DNA of 64,000 bases from Ketobacter sp963922875 (GTDB taxonomy: Bacteria; Pseudomonadota; Gammaproteobacteria; Pseudomonadales; Ketobacteraceae), in assembly GCA_963922875.1 (NCBI GenBank), contig CAWUJH010000007.1, positions 62,001 to 126,000 on the forward strand, in the 5' to 3' direction. Made by a program: the position numbers and the translations under genes. Shown one piece after another: positions 53,707-63,212 of the stretch (the first letter of the stretch is position 1; every line of letters begins with the position of its first letter). Below the pieces are notes generated by a model that did not search any database, was not told the DNA's origin, and was given only the letters and a program-made list of their open reading frames with translations.

Positions 53707-54240
53707 TGCGTTCTTCCTAATTGAACACTAAGGTTATCGCAACAAATTCGTTACGAATAAAATCACCCATAGCGGAATTACCGCTATGTATATTACGTCA
53801 AAGTATAGTTGAATTTATTGATACAATCAGAAAGGCGCTCTTTTTTATAGCAGGATACTAATAAACTGTTTTTGCTTGTGTTTTCTTATGAAAGCTTACT
53901 AAATCTGGGATCAAAAAGTTGCATTAAGTTAAACTATTTTCGCATAATAAACAGTCAATACTATGACTGACATAATCATTTAGAAGCTGTAAGGCCCCGA
54001 ATAATTTTCATTCAGTATAACCGCATTCTAGACACGATCATTAGATCGCGCATTTGTGTTTTTAATTTGACAAATTTTACCTCTTTGTCAGAGAAACCAC
54101 AGACATCGCTTAATGAATCAGCGCACCAAAAACAATAAGCCTCTGTTTTTTATGGACTTTTAGTTCAGGATCAATCCTTGCTTCCCGCTTAACGAATACT
54201 AGCCTTCATTTACTTCAGAGCAACCAACACGAGCCTATAA
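53707..54240. other. Intergenic, AT-rich, one small dyad
   Basis: About 530 bases between the kinase operon and the YjbR gene. CATAGCGG-AATTA-CCGCTATG (53768-53788) is an 8-bp perfect dyad upstream of the kinase operon and may be an operator. No gene or RNA recognised otherwise. Confidence 0.45.
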
Positions 54241-54591
54241 ATGAATTATAAAGATGCAATGAATTATTGCCTGTCGCTACCCGGTACTCAGCGGCAGATT
54301 GAGATGTCTAACAAGCAGATATTTAGTTTGTCTGTGAACAATACGGTTTTCGGGCTATTTGAAACTGGCGCCCCCATCCAATGGAAATTTAGCGTTCAAG
54401 TGGCCCCTGAAAAATTAAAGTCGCTCCTTAACCCTCCGATGGTAAAGGTTGCCGAGGTGGACAGTGAAGGCTGCTGGATCACAATAGTTCGCTTAGAAAA
54501 CTTTGATGGTGATCAGCTAAAAAGGTTGATTGATTGGTCTTATCAACAGGCGCAGAACCCTGTCCAATTCGGCTCAACTCCGGACTGCTAA
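54241..54591 (+). CDS. MmcQ/YjbR-family protein
   Basis: The 116-residue protein has the YjbR pattern: NYKDAMNYCLSLPGTQRQIE, IFSLSVNNTVFGLFE, QWKFSVQVAPEKLKSLLN and WITIVRLENFDGDQLKRLID. The fold resembles type III secretion chaperone/CyaY-like double wings and may bind DNA; function unknown. It ends 88 bases before an Ldh-like gene. Confidence 0.82.
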   Translation: MNYKDAMNYCLSLPGTQRQIEMSNKQIFSLSVNNTVFGLFETGAPIQWKFSVQVAPEKLKSLLNPPMVKVAEVDSEGCWITIVRLENFDGDQLKRLIDWSYQQAQNPVQFGSTPDC

Positions 54592-54679
54592 TATGGCTAA
54601 CCACAGAGGACTGACCGTATTAATGTGTTACAACGGGAATATCACGACATATACTTATCATTAGCACTGGAGGAATCCT

Positions 54680-55600
54680 ATGAAAGTATCTGTTGTTGGC
54701 TTGGGAAAAGTTGGCTCTAGCTTGGCCTTTGTCCTATCCATAAAAAATTTTGTGCATGAACTCGTGCTAGTGGGCCGCACGAAAGATCGGGTAATGGGCG
54801 ATGTGCTCGACTTACGCCATGGCCAATTGTTTGTAGACGCGCCGACTAAAATTACCGCTGGAACATTAGCCGACACCGTTGGCTCCGATATTATCGCCAT
54901 TTGTGCCTCTGTGCCAACGCCTCCAAATATGAGCAGCCGACTCATTCTGGCGCCGGAAAATGTGGCAATGTTGCAGTCATTTCTCCCTGAAATCGCCCGG
55001 CTGGCGCCGCAAAGTAAAATTGTTATTGCCTCCAACCCCGTTGATGTTCTAGTGCACTTCGCCCTAGAAATAACCGGCTTTAAACCGCAACAAATTATGG
55101 GTACCGGAACATTAGTAGACTCAGCAAGATTCAGGCAGCTATTGGCGGACGAAATTCAGATTCATATGGAAGATATTCGAGCCTACATTCTCGGTGAACA
55201 TGGGGATAGCCAATTTCCAGCCATGAGTTGCGCTGATGCCGGCGGTGAACCCATAGACCCTTCCCCCGCTCGCTACAAACTGTTTGAGCAAGCCTCGAAA
55301 GCGGGTTTTGAGGTTTTTCTACATAAAGGGCACACTAATTATGCGATCGCGCTGGCAGCTGCATCAATTATTCAGTGTATTGCTTTAGACTCCAAACATA
55401 CTATGCCGATCAGTCTTAAGAGTGATGGATTTCTGGGTGTGAATGATGTCTGCTTAAGTTTGCCTGCTGTAGTCGGTAAAAATGGTGTTGAACGGGTGTT
55501 GCACCCTAGACTCAATGAGAAAGAGCAACAGGCTTTTTTACACAGCGCCGCAGTAATACGCACTGTTATTGAATCCGTGAAGGCGAAACAATCTAAGTAA
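54680..55600 (+). CDS. L-lactate/malate dehydrogenase-family enzyme
   Basis: The 306-residue enzyme has the NAD site VVGLGKVGSSLAF, the active-site arginine pair R87 (mobile loop) and R150 (VDSAR) and the catalytic His174 in GEHGDSQFP. The substrate-discriminating loop reads VPTPPNMSSR: the position equivalent to Gln102 of LDH (Arg in MDH) is a threonine (T80) and the loop is one residue longer. Activity on lactate or malate is therefore uncertain; a different 2-hydroxyacid is possible. AGGAGG-like (GGAGG) precedes the ATG. Confidence 0.87.
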   Translation: MKVSVVGLGKVGSSLAFVLSIKNFVHELVLVGRTKDRVMGDVLDLRHGQLFVDAPTKITAGTLADTVGSDIIAICASVPTPPNMSSRLILAPENVAMLQSFLPEIARLAPQSKIVIASNPVDVLVHFALEITGFKPQQIMGTGTLVDSARFRQLLADEIQIHMEDIRAYILGEHGDSQFPAMSCADAGGEPIDPSPARYKLFEQASKAGFEVFLHKGHTNYAIALAAASIIQCIALDSKHTMPISLKSDGFLGVNDVCLSLPAVVGKNGVERVLHPRLNEKEQQAFLHSAAVIRTVIESVKAKQSK

Positions 55601-55793
55601 GACGAGCGATAAATATTTTGCCTCCTTTCTATATTACTTGCGCTTGCCACACTGTTTCAACAACGCCAGATGCACCCATTAATCTTGTTAGGTAAATACT
55701 CTATTGCCATACTACCCTTTTTATAGAAGCCAGTGATTGTTCTGGGTATACTCTTTCCACCAAATAAAAACAATAATCCGCGAGCATTGCATT

Positions 55794-57197
55794 ATGGCAT
55801 CTATAAGTAGAGTTTTTGCCAATCGTTTTTTGATCGTTTCTTTGTTAGCAATTTCTTCCGTTGGCTGTGAAAGCGTATCAGACATACCTATCGTCACAGG
55901 CTATTCAGCCAAATATATCTGCTCTGGTTTATTCGTAAGTGGGTTTGATTTAGATAAGCTCAAACAGGATTTTGTGGCCCCTACAGTTACACCGCTAGAC
56001 ACTAATTGGACCGTCAGTGTTGACCATTATAATAAATCGGTAACTGTAGGAACGAAGCAATTCAACGGCCGCTACGCCAATACTGCACACTACAGAGAAG
56101 GGCTCGGTTGCACGCTAGTTCACGATGAAAACATCAATACTTTAGATCAACAAAAGCCCGCTTTACTGCCGAAACGAATCATTAGCCAACAACCCTGGCC
56201 TAGTGGCGATGGTCCCATTTCAGCGGACATTCCCGATCTCGATTACAGCGCAGTAAATGCGGCAATTAAACGAAGCTTTATAGAAAGCGATCCTAACAAC
56301 CCCATCAATACCCTGGCGGTGGCTGTTGTGCATCAAAACAAATTGATTGCGGAACACTACGCAGAAGGCGTTAACAACACAACACGTTTAGCCGGCTGGT
56401 CGATGACAAAGTCTTTATCCAGCGCCTTGGTTGGCATTCTCTATGGTCTTCAGTCTTTTGATATCACTAAACCAGCGCCGGTACCTGAATGGCAAGGAAC
56501 TGAAAAGGAGGCCATTACCACCGCAGACTTACTACATATGGCCGCAGGTTTAGACTGGAACGAAGAGCCCACCGGAGAGAACCCTGATCAAGGCAACTTG
56601 CTGCATGCTACTGATTTTGCCTCATACTATATTGATAAACCCCTAGTGGCTCGGCCTGGAACGGTTTTCAATTATTCAACAGGCAGTAGCAGCTTACTGG
56701 GACGAATTGTACAGGATCAGATTGGTGGAGACGTAAGGAGAACCAGTCAGTTTGTGAACGCAGTGTTATTTCGGCCTTTAGGTATCAGCGACGCGATCTT
56801 GGAGTTTGACACCATTGGCCAGCCAGCACTCGGCAGTTATCTTTACATGAGTGCTCGTGACTGGGCACGTCTTGGTTTACTTTACCTGCGCCAAGGTGAT
56901 TGGTTTGGCAATCAAGTAATCTCTAAAGAATGGGTCAATTTTAGCACTACACCATCGGCCACTAATCCCAACTATGGCTCACAAATGTGGCTCAACACCC
57001 ATCGTAAACTTTGGTCACAACTACCAGAATCCACCTTTGCGTTTTTGGGTTATCAAGGCCAGTTTGTTATCATTATTCCAGAGTACGATTTAGTCTTCGT
57101 CAGACTCGGCGTAACCTTTGATACGGCTAACAAGAGCCCAGGCTATGATTTACAGAACGTGATTCTGGATATCGTCGCAGCACTGCCGCAATACTGA
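55794..57197 (+). CDS. Beta-lactamase-fold serine hydrolase, exported
   Basis: The 467-residue form begins at ATG 55794 with a signal-like segment and a cysteine (SSVGC) that only loosely fits a lipobox. The catalytic SxxK is S203-M-T-K206 (GWSMTKSLSS), with Y-S-T in FNYSTGSSSLLG as the second motif and FLGYQGQFV as the third. This is the class C beta-lactamase/esterase (AmpH/EstB-like) fold; similar proteins act as esterases such as 6-aminohexanoate-dimer hydrolase. True beta-lactamase activity cannot be inferred. Convergent with the next gene, five bases away. Confidence 0.87.
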   Translation: MASISRVFANRFLIVSLLAISSVGCESVSDIPIVTGYSAKYICSGLFVSGFDLDKLKQDFVAPTVTPLDTNWTVSVDHYNKSVTVGTKQFNGRYANTAHYREGLGCTLVHDENINTLDQQKPALLPKRIISQQPWPSGDGPISADIPDLDYSAVNAAIKRSFIESDPNNPINTLAVAVVHQNKLIAEHYAEGVNNTTRLAGWSMTKSLSSALVGILYGLQSFDITKPAPVPEWQGTEKEAITTADLLHMAAGLDWNEEPTGENPDQGNLLHATDFASYYIDKPLVARPGTVFNYSTGSSSLLGRIVQDQIGGDVRRTSQFVNAVLFRPLGISDAILEFDTIGQPALGSYLYMSARDWARLGLLYLRQGDWFGNQVISKEWVNFSTTPSATNPNYGSQMWLNTHRKLWSQLPESTFAFLGYQGQFVIIIPEYDLVFVRLGVTFDTANKSPGYDLQNVILDIVAALPQY

Positions 57198-57202
57198 ACC
57201 AA

Positions 57203-58924
57203 TTAACCCAGATGAAGAGTGACTGACTTTCCCATTTTGGGCAACTGCGCACGCCCAAACTCTTTGCCATCCCAATATATTATAATGGCGTCATCAATGA
57301 CATGGGGCTCAAAGCGAATTTGCAAGGTAACGGGATGCCCGCTACTGTCCAACTTTTCAATTTCAAACTGCAATTTATTGGTACGCACCACATCGCCTAC
57401 ATTAAGGGGCGAAATCGAAATATCACGAATGGATTGTTCAAATTTATTGATCATCCCAGTAGCGGATTCTACGGTTAACTCCGCAGGCCCTGTACGCTCA
57501 ATGGTATAGTTCGTTGGCTGTGACGAAATCAGCCATAGATTCTCGGGTATCATCAAGTGATCGGCGAAGCGCATGGGCATCGCCGATAACGCAATCGGCA
57601 TATTCAACCCAAACAACAATACCCGCTCCTGCTTGCTGTTCACCGGCAGCTTTTTGTTAGTTTCTAGCGCCATCGCCTGACCTAGCAATCTAGTGCTATA
57701 ACTCATACCCAACATAAAAATCGGCGCCAGGACCAGATGGAACGCAAATAACGTATAGGCACCATAGCGGGAAAAGCGGGTTGTGATGAGTCGACGGCTA
57801 ACGGCATCGAGCAACAAGCCAAGTAATGCTGAGGCACCAATCCCCACAAACAGTAAATTACGATCGGCAGGAATGGTAGTACCCAAAGGTAGCGCAGCAA
57901 GCACTGTGCCCAACGCCCAAAACCGTGCCAATGCAGAACCTTGTAACAAGGGCATTAACACCACAAGCAGTAAAGCAAGAAACACAACAATGGAAGCTAT
58001 TGCTAAACTATCAATATGTGGTGCAAAACCGAATACATCCGCAGGTACCAAGCCAAATTGCGCCATAAAGATAATGGGTAAACGCTCGAACACTCGCGCC
58101 ATAAAAAGCAAAGGGTCTTCCCAGGGGTCAATATAGGCACTCTGCCAATTAGTAGCGCCAAAGTTACCTAATTTATAAAAACTCCACCACAGCACAAGTA
58201 CGCAAGCATAAGGCCAGAGCGAAACCAAAAACGCCCAGCGCCGTGGTCGTTCCACCATTAATACATAGGCAAATAAATAAGCACCTACGCTGACGCCTAT
58301 TTCTCCACTCAGCAAACAAAGCACGAAGAATAACAGACTTAATAATAAACACCGCCGATCAGCCTGCTGTTGCCACTTGACGAAATAAATTAAACATAAA
58401 CCTGCAAAAAAAGTCGCAAGAATCGCATTGCGATTGGCTACCCAGGCAACAGTAAAGCCATGAGTACTGTCCCATAAGAACAACGCCAACGCCAATACGG
58501 AGGCATAGGCCGGCAACGCCAATAAACGATAGAGCTTATAAAGAACAGCACCCGCAGCGAGGTACCAAAGGTTACTGTGCAAGTGCATCAAGAAAGGAGA
58601 ATCGCGCCATAGGTGATGATCCAGCCAGTGACTAAGCTCGGCCACGGGACGCCAAAATTGCGAGCGGAAATCCTCGGTGATCCACCATGGCAGTACACCC
58701 AGATCCATTAAGGCTCGATTACGCTCAGGAGAAGCATCCACCCATGAAAACAAACCGAATAAAGACCAATCATTGGGAGCCGGAATAGATATTTGTGGAT
58801 GCAACATTGCATAGTGGAGGTAATCGTCCCCCAGCCAGCCTGAAAATAAAGCAGGAACTGTCAGGATAAAGCCGATGATAAAAACCCAACCTGGCTTTTC
58901 CTGTAAACACTTCATATATCCCAT
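57203..58924 (-). CDS. Polytopic membrane protein, GT-C glycosyltransferase-like
   Basis: The 573-residue protein has about ten or more membrane helices up to residue 415 and a C-terminal periplasmic domain (about 430-573, beta-rich). The first external loop has WLGDDYLHYAML and further on FWRPVAELSHWLDHHLW, the acidic-loop pattern of GT-C lipid-linked sugar transferases. The donor and acceptor are unknown and no other glycan genes are adjacent. Start at ATG 58924; ATG 58915 is also possible. Confidence 0.72.
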   Translation of the reverse strand: MGYMKCLQEKPGWVFIIGFILTVPALFSGWLGDDYLHYAMLHPQISIPAPNDWSLFGLFSWVDASPERNRALMDLGVLPWWITEDFRSQFWRPVAELSHWLDHHLWRDSPFLMHLHSNLWYLAAGAVLYKLYRLLALPAYASVLALALFLWDSTHGFTVAWVANRNAILATFFAGLCLIYFVKWQQQADRRCLLLSLLFFVLCLLSGEIGVSVGAYLFAYVLMVERPRRWAFLVSLWPYACVLVLWWSFYKLGNFGATNWQSAYIDPWEDPLLFMARVFERLPIIFMAQFGLVPADVFGFAPHIDSLAIASIVVFLALLLVVLMPLLQGSALARFWALGTVLAALPLGTTIPADRNLLFVGIGASALLGLLLDAVSRRLITTRFSRYGAYTLFAFHLVLAPIFMLGMSYSTRLLGQAMALETNKKLPVNSKQERVLLFGLNMPIALSAMPMRFADHLMIPENLWLISSQPTNYTIERTGPAELTVESATGMINKFEQSIRDISISPLNVGDVVRTNKLQFEIEKLDSSGHPVTLQIRFEPHVIDDAIIIYWDGKEFGRAQLPKMGKSVTLHLG

Positions 58925-59118
58925 AACGACGCTAAAATAGCGGTTTGTAGATCCTACAAGCTAGTAAAATATGGCCAAAGTAACAAGGTTTTTGGTAATT
59001 AAGACGGGTGTACAGCAATGCTGACCAAAGGGCCAAGAGATTTTGCTTCTGTAGCAAATTACTTTGCGCAAACAATCTGTATCATGGAGCCATCATTCTT
59101 ATTGACCTAAAAGTACTA

Positions 59119-59868
59119 ATGTCTACTAATATCACGCAAAAACAAACACGCTTTTTCGGTTATGCTATTGAGCAGAGCTTATACAAGCAGGTCGTTGATC
59201 TAATCACTCAAATCAACCAGGGTGAACGCGGCGACACAGATCGCCTGTCTGAAATGTCTGGAGCGGCTTTAATTGAAGTCACCGACGCCGGTTTTCAGGC
59301 TTATTATGAGCGTCCGGCGCAATTGGCCCACATTTCACCTCGGGTTAAGAAGGCAAGCGATGCTGGCATGCATGCTGTGCAAAAAGGCATTCATATGGTG
59401 ATTCGTAAGTTAATGAAAAACCGCAGCCTAAACGATCTGAAACAATTGGCTACCAGTTTATCTTATCTCATTTGCGTGGATAACAGCGATCCTTCCAAGG
59501 CTTATGCCTGCTTTCGTCTCGATGAAGAATTATTCCAGCGCGTGGTAGCGATTATGAACCGCGCCCATACCGATTCGAACATTGAAGCCTATCGCAGCGA
59601 GATGATTGAATCCATCGAAGCCTTAATAGCCACTGGAGTCGATAACTTTTACAGCAAACCCATAGGAAAGGCTGAGATTGGAAGGATCACCCGTAAAGCA
59701 GCCGATATCGGTATTCACACCGTACAAAAGGGTTCTAATGCTGTGGTTCATAAAGTATTCAAAGATATGGACCACGGAACTCTGCTACCCATGGCTCAAT
59801 ATTTCGAAACCCTGCTTCACACTGAAGTCAAAACCTATAAGCATCGTTACCTCAGCGTAGCCAAATAA
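59119..59868 (+). CDS. Unknown cytoplasmic protein made of two homologous halves
   Basis: The 249-residue form starts at ATG 59119; the upstream in-frame extension from 59008 looks non-coding. Two related alpha-helical units are visible: about 12-117 (EVTDAGFQAYYERP..., KKASDAGMHAVQKGIHMVIR) and 134-235 (ATGVDNFYSKP..., RKAADIGIHTVQKGSNAVVH), sharing the core (A/D)xGxHxVQKG. No signal peptide or membrane segment. I do not recognise the family. A hairpin lies downstream. Confidence 0.75.
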   Translation: MSTNITQKQTRFFGYAIEQSLYKQVVDLITQINQGERGDTDRLSEMSGAALIEVTDAGFQAYYERPAQLAHISPRVKKASDAGMHAVQKGIHMVIRKLMKNRSLNDLKQLATSLSYLICVDNSDPSKAYACFRLDEELFQRVVAIMNRAHTDSNIEAYRSEMIESIEALIATGVDNFYSKPIGKAEIGRITRKAADIGIHTVQKGSNAVVHKVFKDMDHGTLLPMAQYFETLLHTEVKTYKHRYLSVAK

Positions 59869-59907
59869 GCAGACGAAATAGCAAATAGACAGACGAAATA
59901 GATAGAT

Positions 59908-59937
59908 GGCGTAGCGAGAGACCTGTAACGCTACGCC
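59908..59937. terminator. Hairpin between convergent genes
   Basis: GGCGTAGCG and CGCTACGCC form a perfect 9-bp stem around 12 bases. The right arm overlaps the last codons of the UbiA gene. A CAGACGAAATAG direct repeat (59870-59903) precedes it. Confidence 0.55.
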
Positions 59938-60887
59938 AACAGCAACCCAAGGCACATCAATAAACCGTGGGATAACGCAGCAGCAATGGTACATTTGATG
60001 GCTGGCAACAACTGAGCCGGCTGTTCCGCAAACCGAATCACCCCCACCGCAGCAAACAAAGATAAAGGCAAGGGTAGAAAACCCAGCCCACACCATCCTG
60101 GAAGCAGCCCTGAAGCCAGCATTAAAGCTAACAAGCCATACGCCATCAGAATAATCAGTAAGTAGCCCCAGCGCGCCTTATGCGGCCCGAGTCGAACCAC
60201 CCAATGATCTTTCCCCACCTGTTCATCCGCCTTGTAATCAGGGAACTGGTTAATGTAAAGCAAGACCGCTGACAACAAGGCAAAGGGCGTTGCCACCAGC
60301 AGCGTAATCAGCGGGTAAAAACCGCTTTGTACATAAGAAGCACCCAACGGAATCAACCAGCCAAAGCCCATTGCTACACAGAGCTCACCCATGCCCCGAC
60401 TATTCAGTGCTAGTGGCGGTGCCGAATAAGCCCAGCCAATCAGTAGCCCCAGCAACCCCACTACTGTAAGGCCTATACCGGCTTCAAATAATAAAATAAG
60501 TCCAATTACTATGGTCAGCGCCATTAATCCAAAACCAAAACGCCCCATTTCTCGCGCTGACAAAACCCCATTTTGAATAAAGCGACTACCGCCGGTAAAA
60601 GGGAATAAACGCTCTGTGTTAGCCCTGTCAGTACCATTAAGATCGTCGTAATAATCGTTGAGTACATTAATCCCGGCATGAACGATTAAGGCACCAAGCA
60701 CCGTTAAAACGGCGGTCCAAATGACAATGGTTGCACCAACATAATAAGCACTGGCAAGCCCCAAAAGTGCTCCCACCAAGGCCACCAAAAGAAATGGCGG
60801 CCTGGTGGCCGCCACATACTTGGCTAGCGGATTACCCGCAAATTGTTCTATCGATGGTTCTGACAGTGATGGTTCTGCTAAAGACAC
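59931..60887 (-). CDS. UbiA-family prenyltransferase (MenA-like)
   Basis: The 318-residue membrane protein has both aspartate-rich UbiA motifs: NVLNDYYDDLNGTD (about 74-87) and NQFPDYKADEQVGK (about 213-226), with about nine helices. N-terminal ATRPPFL and the ERLFPFTGGSRFIQNG segment resemble MenA, which prenylates 1,4-dihydroxy-2-naphthoate, but the window has no other menaquinone genes. It follows the XdhB gene by 30 bases on the same strand. Confidence 0.85.
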   Translation of the reverse strand: MSLAEPSLSEPSIEQFAGNPLAKYVAATRPPFLLVALVGALLGLASAYYVGATIVIWTAVLTVLGALIVHAGINVLNDYYDDLNGTDRANTERLFPFTGGSRFIQNGVLSAREMGRFGFGLMALTIVIGLILLFEAGIGLTVVGLLGLLIGWAYSAPPLALNSRGMGELCVAMGFGWLIPLGASYVQSGFYPLITLLVATPFALLSAVLLYINQFPDYKADEQVGKDHWVVRLGPHKARWGYLLIILMAYGLLALMLASGLLPGWCGLGFLPLPLSLFAAVGVIRFAEQPAQLLPAIKCTIAAALSHGLLMCLGLLLA

Positions 60888-60917
60888 TAGCCCGATCTCC
60901 TTAAGATTCGATACAGG

Positions 60918-63212
60918 CTAGTGTATGGCTTGTTCCCGCACAGCTGCAAGGGCCTTTAATATTGACTCTGGCGTTGCCGGAGCGTTGAGTGGCGGCGATA
61001 AGGAATTACCCGCCGCTTGACTGATAGCGTCGCGCAGCGCAAATAACACCGAAAAACCCAATAATAAAGGCGGCTCTCCCACGGCCTTGGAGCGCAATAC
61101 TGTTTCCATAACGTTGGGATTATGAAACAACCGAGTATGAAACTCCGTGGGGCAATCATTGACTGCAGGAATTTTATAGGTTGAGGGTGCATGAGTGGTG
61201 AGCAATCCCGCATCATTCCAGCACAATTCTTCTGTGGTCAACCAACCCATCCCTTGGATGTAAGCACCTTCTACCTGCCCTATATCAATGGCTGGATTAA
61301 TGCTGTTGCCTGCATCGTGCAGTATATCGGCCCGCAATAATTGCCACTCTCCGGTTAATGTGTCCACCGCGACTTCAGACACCGCTGCACCGTAAGCAAA
61401 GTAGTAAAAGGGATTGCCCGTTAAGCTTTCACGATCCCAACTTAGGCCCGGTGTTTTGTAAAAACCGTCGGACCATAATTGCACCCGCTCCTCATAGGCT
61501 TTTTGTACCAGCGCAACAAAGGCTATGGTGTTGCCACCACCCGTGACAACGCCATCGGCAAACTGAACGGCGCTGGCTTCGCAGGCCAGTATTTCCGCAG
61601 CAACGGCAGCCAAGCGGTTGCGGATAGTGCGGGCAGCAGCCTGAGCAGCAGCACCGTTTAAATCGGAACCAGTCGAGGCCGCTGTCGCTGAGGTATTGGC
61701 TACTTTGCTGGTGTCGGCTGCGCTGGCCCGCACCTTGGACAGGTCAACGCCAAGTTCACCAGCCACCACTTGGGCCACTTTGGTATTCAACCCTTGCCCC
61801 ATTTCTGTACCACCATGATTCACCAACACCGAGCCATCGGTATACACATGAACCAAAGCCCCAGCCTGATTAAAGTGTTTTACGTTAAACGAAATACCAA
61901 ACTTTAAGGGGGTAAGGTAGATGCCTTTTTTAATCACTGACTGGGTTTGATTAAACGCCCGAGTGGCAGCACGTCGCTCTACATAGTCACTGCTCTGAAC
62001 CAGTTCACCCACAAGCTCTGCTATTACATTGTCTTTTACCGTCTGCCCGTAAGGTGTCACATTGCGCTCACCGATGCCGTAAAAATTGCGCTGGCGTACA
62101 CTCAAGGGATCAAGATCCAATTTACGGGCAATATCATCCAGGATGTACTCAATGGCGATCGCCCCTTGCGGGCCACCAAAACCGCGAAACGCGGTGTTGC
62201 TCTGGGTATTGGTGCGACCGCACACCACAGCAATATCCACATGTTCTAGAAAGTAACTGTTGTCCAGGTGACACAAGGCCCGTGTGGCTACTGGCCCAGA
62301 TAGATCCGCCGAAAATCCGGCCCGGCAAACCATGCCTACTTGCAGCGCTTGAATCTGACCATGCTGATCGAACCCCACATCATACTGGTAGCTGAAACAA
62401 TGGCGTTTGCCCGTTATCATCATGTCATCATCACGATCGGGGCGCAGTTTAACCGGTCGCTGTAAATGAAAGGCGGCCAAGGCGGCGATGGCGCAAAAAA
62501 TTCCCGATTGGGATTCTTTACCACCAAAACCACCCCCCATACGACGCATCTCCACCACCACCTGGTGGGCCTGTAAATTAAGTGCATGGCAAACGATGTG
62601 CTGCATTTCTGTGGGATGCTGAGTAGAACTATAAACCTGCATCCCCTGGCCTTCCTTGGGAACAACGTACGCAATTTGCCCCTCCAGATAGAATTGTTCT
62701 TGCCCCTTCACCCGAAACTCGCCTTTGATTCGATGCTCGCTGGCGGCGAGTTTCTGCTCTGGCGTGCCGCGCACCAAATGCATGGGCGGCAGCACGTAGG
62801 ATTCGTTTTTATGAGCTTCCAACTCATCCAGAACTGCAGGTAAGACGTCATATTCTATGACGCCTAATTTAGCCGCACGACGGGCTTGATCCCGAGTTTC
62901 AGCGATTACAGCAAAAACAGGCTGGCCGATATAGAAAACCTCACCCTCGGCCAGAATAGGATCATCATGAAGGATGGGGCCACAATCATTGGTTCCTGGA
63001 ATGTCTTCGGCGGTATACACCGCTACTACGCCGGGAGCCTGCTTTACCGCCGTTAGATCTATGGATTTTATACGTGCGTGGGCCTGACTGCTCAAGCCTA
63101 ATGCGGCATGCAACGTACCCTGTAATTCCGGCATATCATCGATGTAGGTGGCTTCACCCGCCACATGCAAAGCGGCTGATTCGTGAGGAACCACTTTTTG
63201 CTGATTACTCAT
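60918..63212 (-). CDS. xdhB: Xanthine dehydrogenase molybdopterin-binding subunit
   Basis: The 764-residue subunit has the XdhB pattern: HVAGEATYIDDMPELQGTLH, FYLEGQIAYVVPKEGQGMQV, MRRMGGGFGGKESQ, NTAFRGFGGPQGAIAIEYIL, VNHGGTEMGQGLNTKVAQVV, and a catalytic glutamate region SKAVGEPPLLLG. It carries the Mo cofactor and oxidises hypoxanthine and xanthine. Its ATG overlaps the stop of the FAD/Fe-S subunit gene (ATGA). Confidence 0.93.
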   Translation of the reverse strand: MSNQQKVVPHESAALHVAGEATYIDDMPELQGTLHAALGLSSQAHARIKSIDLTAVKQAPGVVAVYTAEDIPGTNDCGPILHDDPILAEGEVFYIGQPVFAVIAETRDQARRAAKLGVIEYDVLPAVLDELEAHKNESYVLPPMHLVRGTPEQKLAASEHRIKGEFRVKGQEQFYLEGQIAYVVPKEGQGMQVYSSTQHPTEMQHIVCHALNLQAHQVVVEMRRMGGGFGGKESQSGIFCAIAALAAFHLQRPVKLRPDRDDDMMITGKRHCFSYQYDVGFDQHGQIQALQVGMVCRAGFSADLSGPVATRALCHLDNSYFLEHVDIAVVCGRTNTQSNTAFRGFGGPQGAIAIEYILDDIARKLDLDPLSVRQRNFYGIGERNVTPYGQTVKDNVIAELVGELVQSSDYVERRAATRAFNQTQSVIKKGIYLTPLKFGISFNVKHFNQAGALVHVYTDGSVLVNHGGTEMGQGLNTKVAQVVAGELGVDLSKVRASAADTSKVANTSATAASTGSDLNGAAAQAAARTIRNRLAAVAAEILACEASAVQFADGVVTGGGNTIAFVALVQKAYEERVQLWSDGFYKTPGLSWDRESLTGNPFYYFAYGAAVSEVAVDTLTGEWQLLRADILHDAGNSINPAIDIGQVEGAYIQGMGWLTTEELCWNDAGLLTTHAPSTYKIPAVNDCPTEFHTRLFHNPNVMETVLRSKAVGEPPLLLGFSVLFALRDAISQAAGNSLSPPLNAPATPESILKALAAVREQAIH

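Noticed and set aside
55794..57197. Calling the serine hydrolase a beta-lactamase resistance gene
   Set aside because: The fold motifs are shared with esterases and peptidases, and nothing in the sequence shows antibiotic hydrolysis.
59870..59903. CAGACGAAATAG direct repeat as a mobile element trace
   Set aside because: Only two short copies, likely a local slippage duplication in the spacer between convergent genes.
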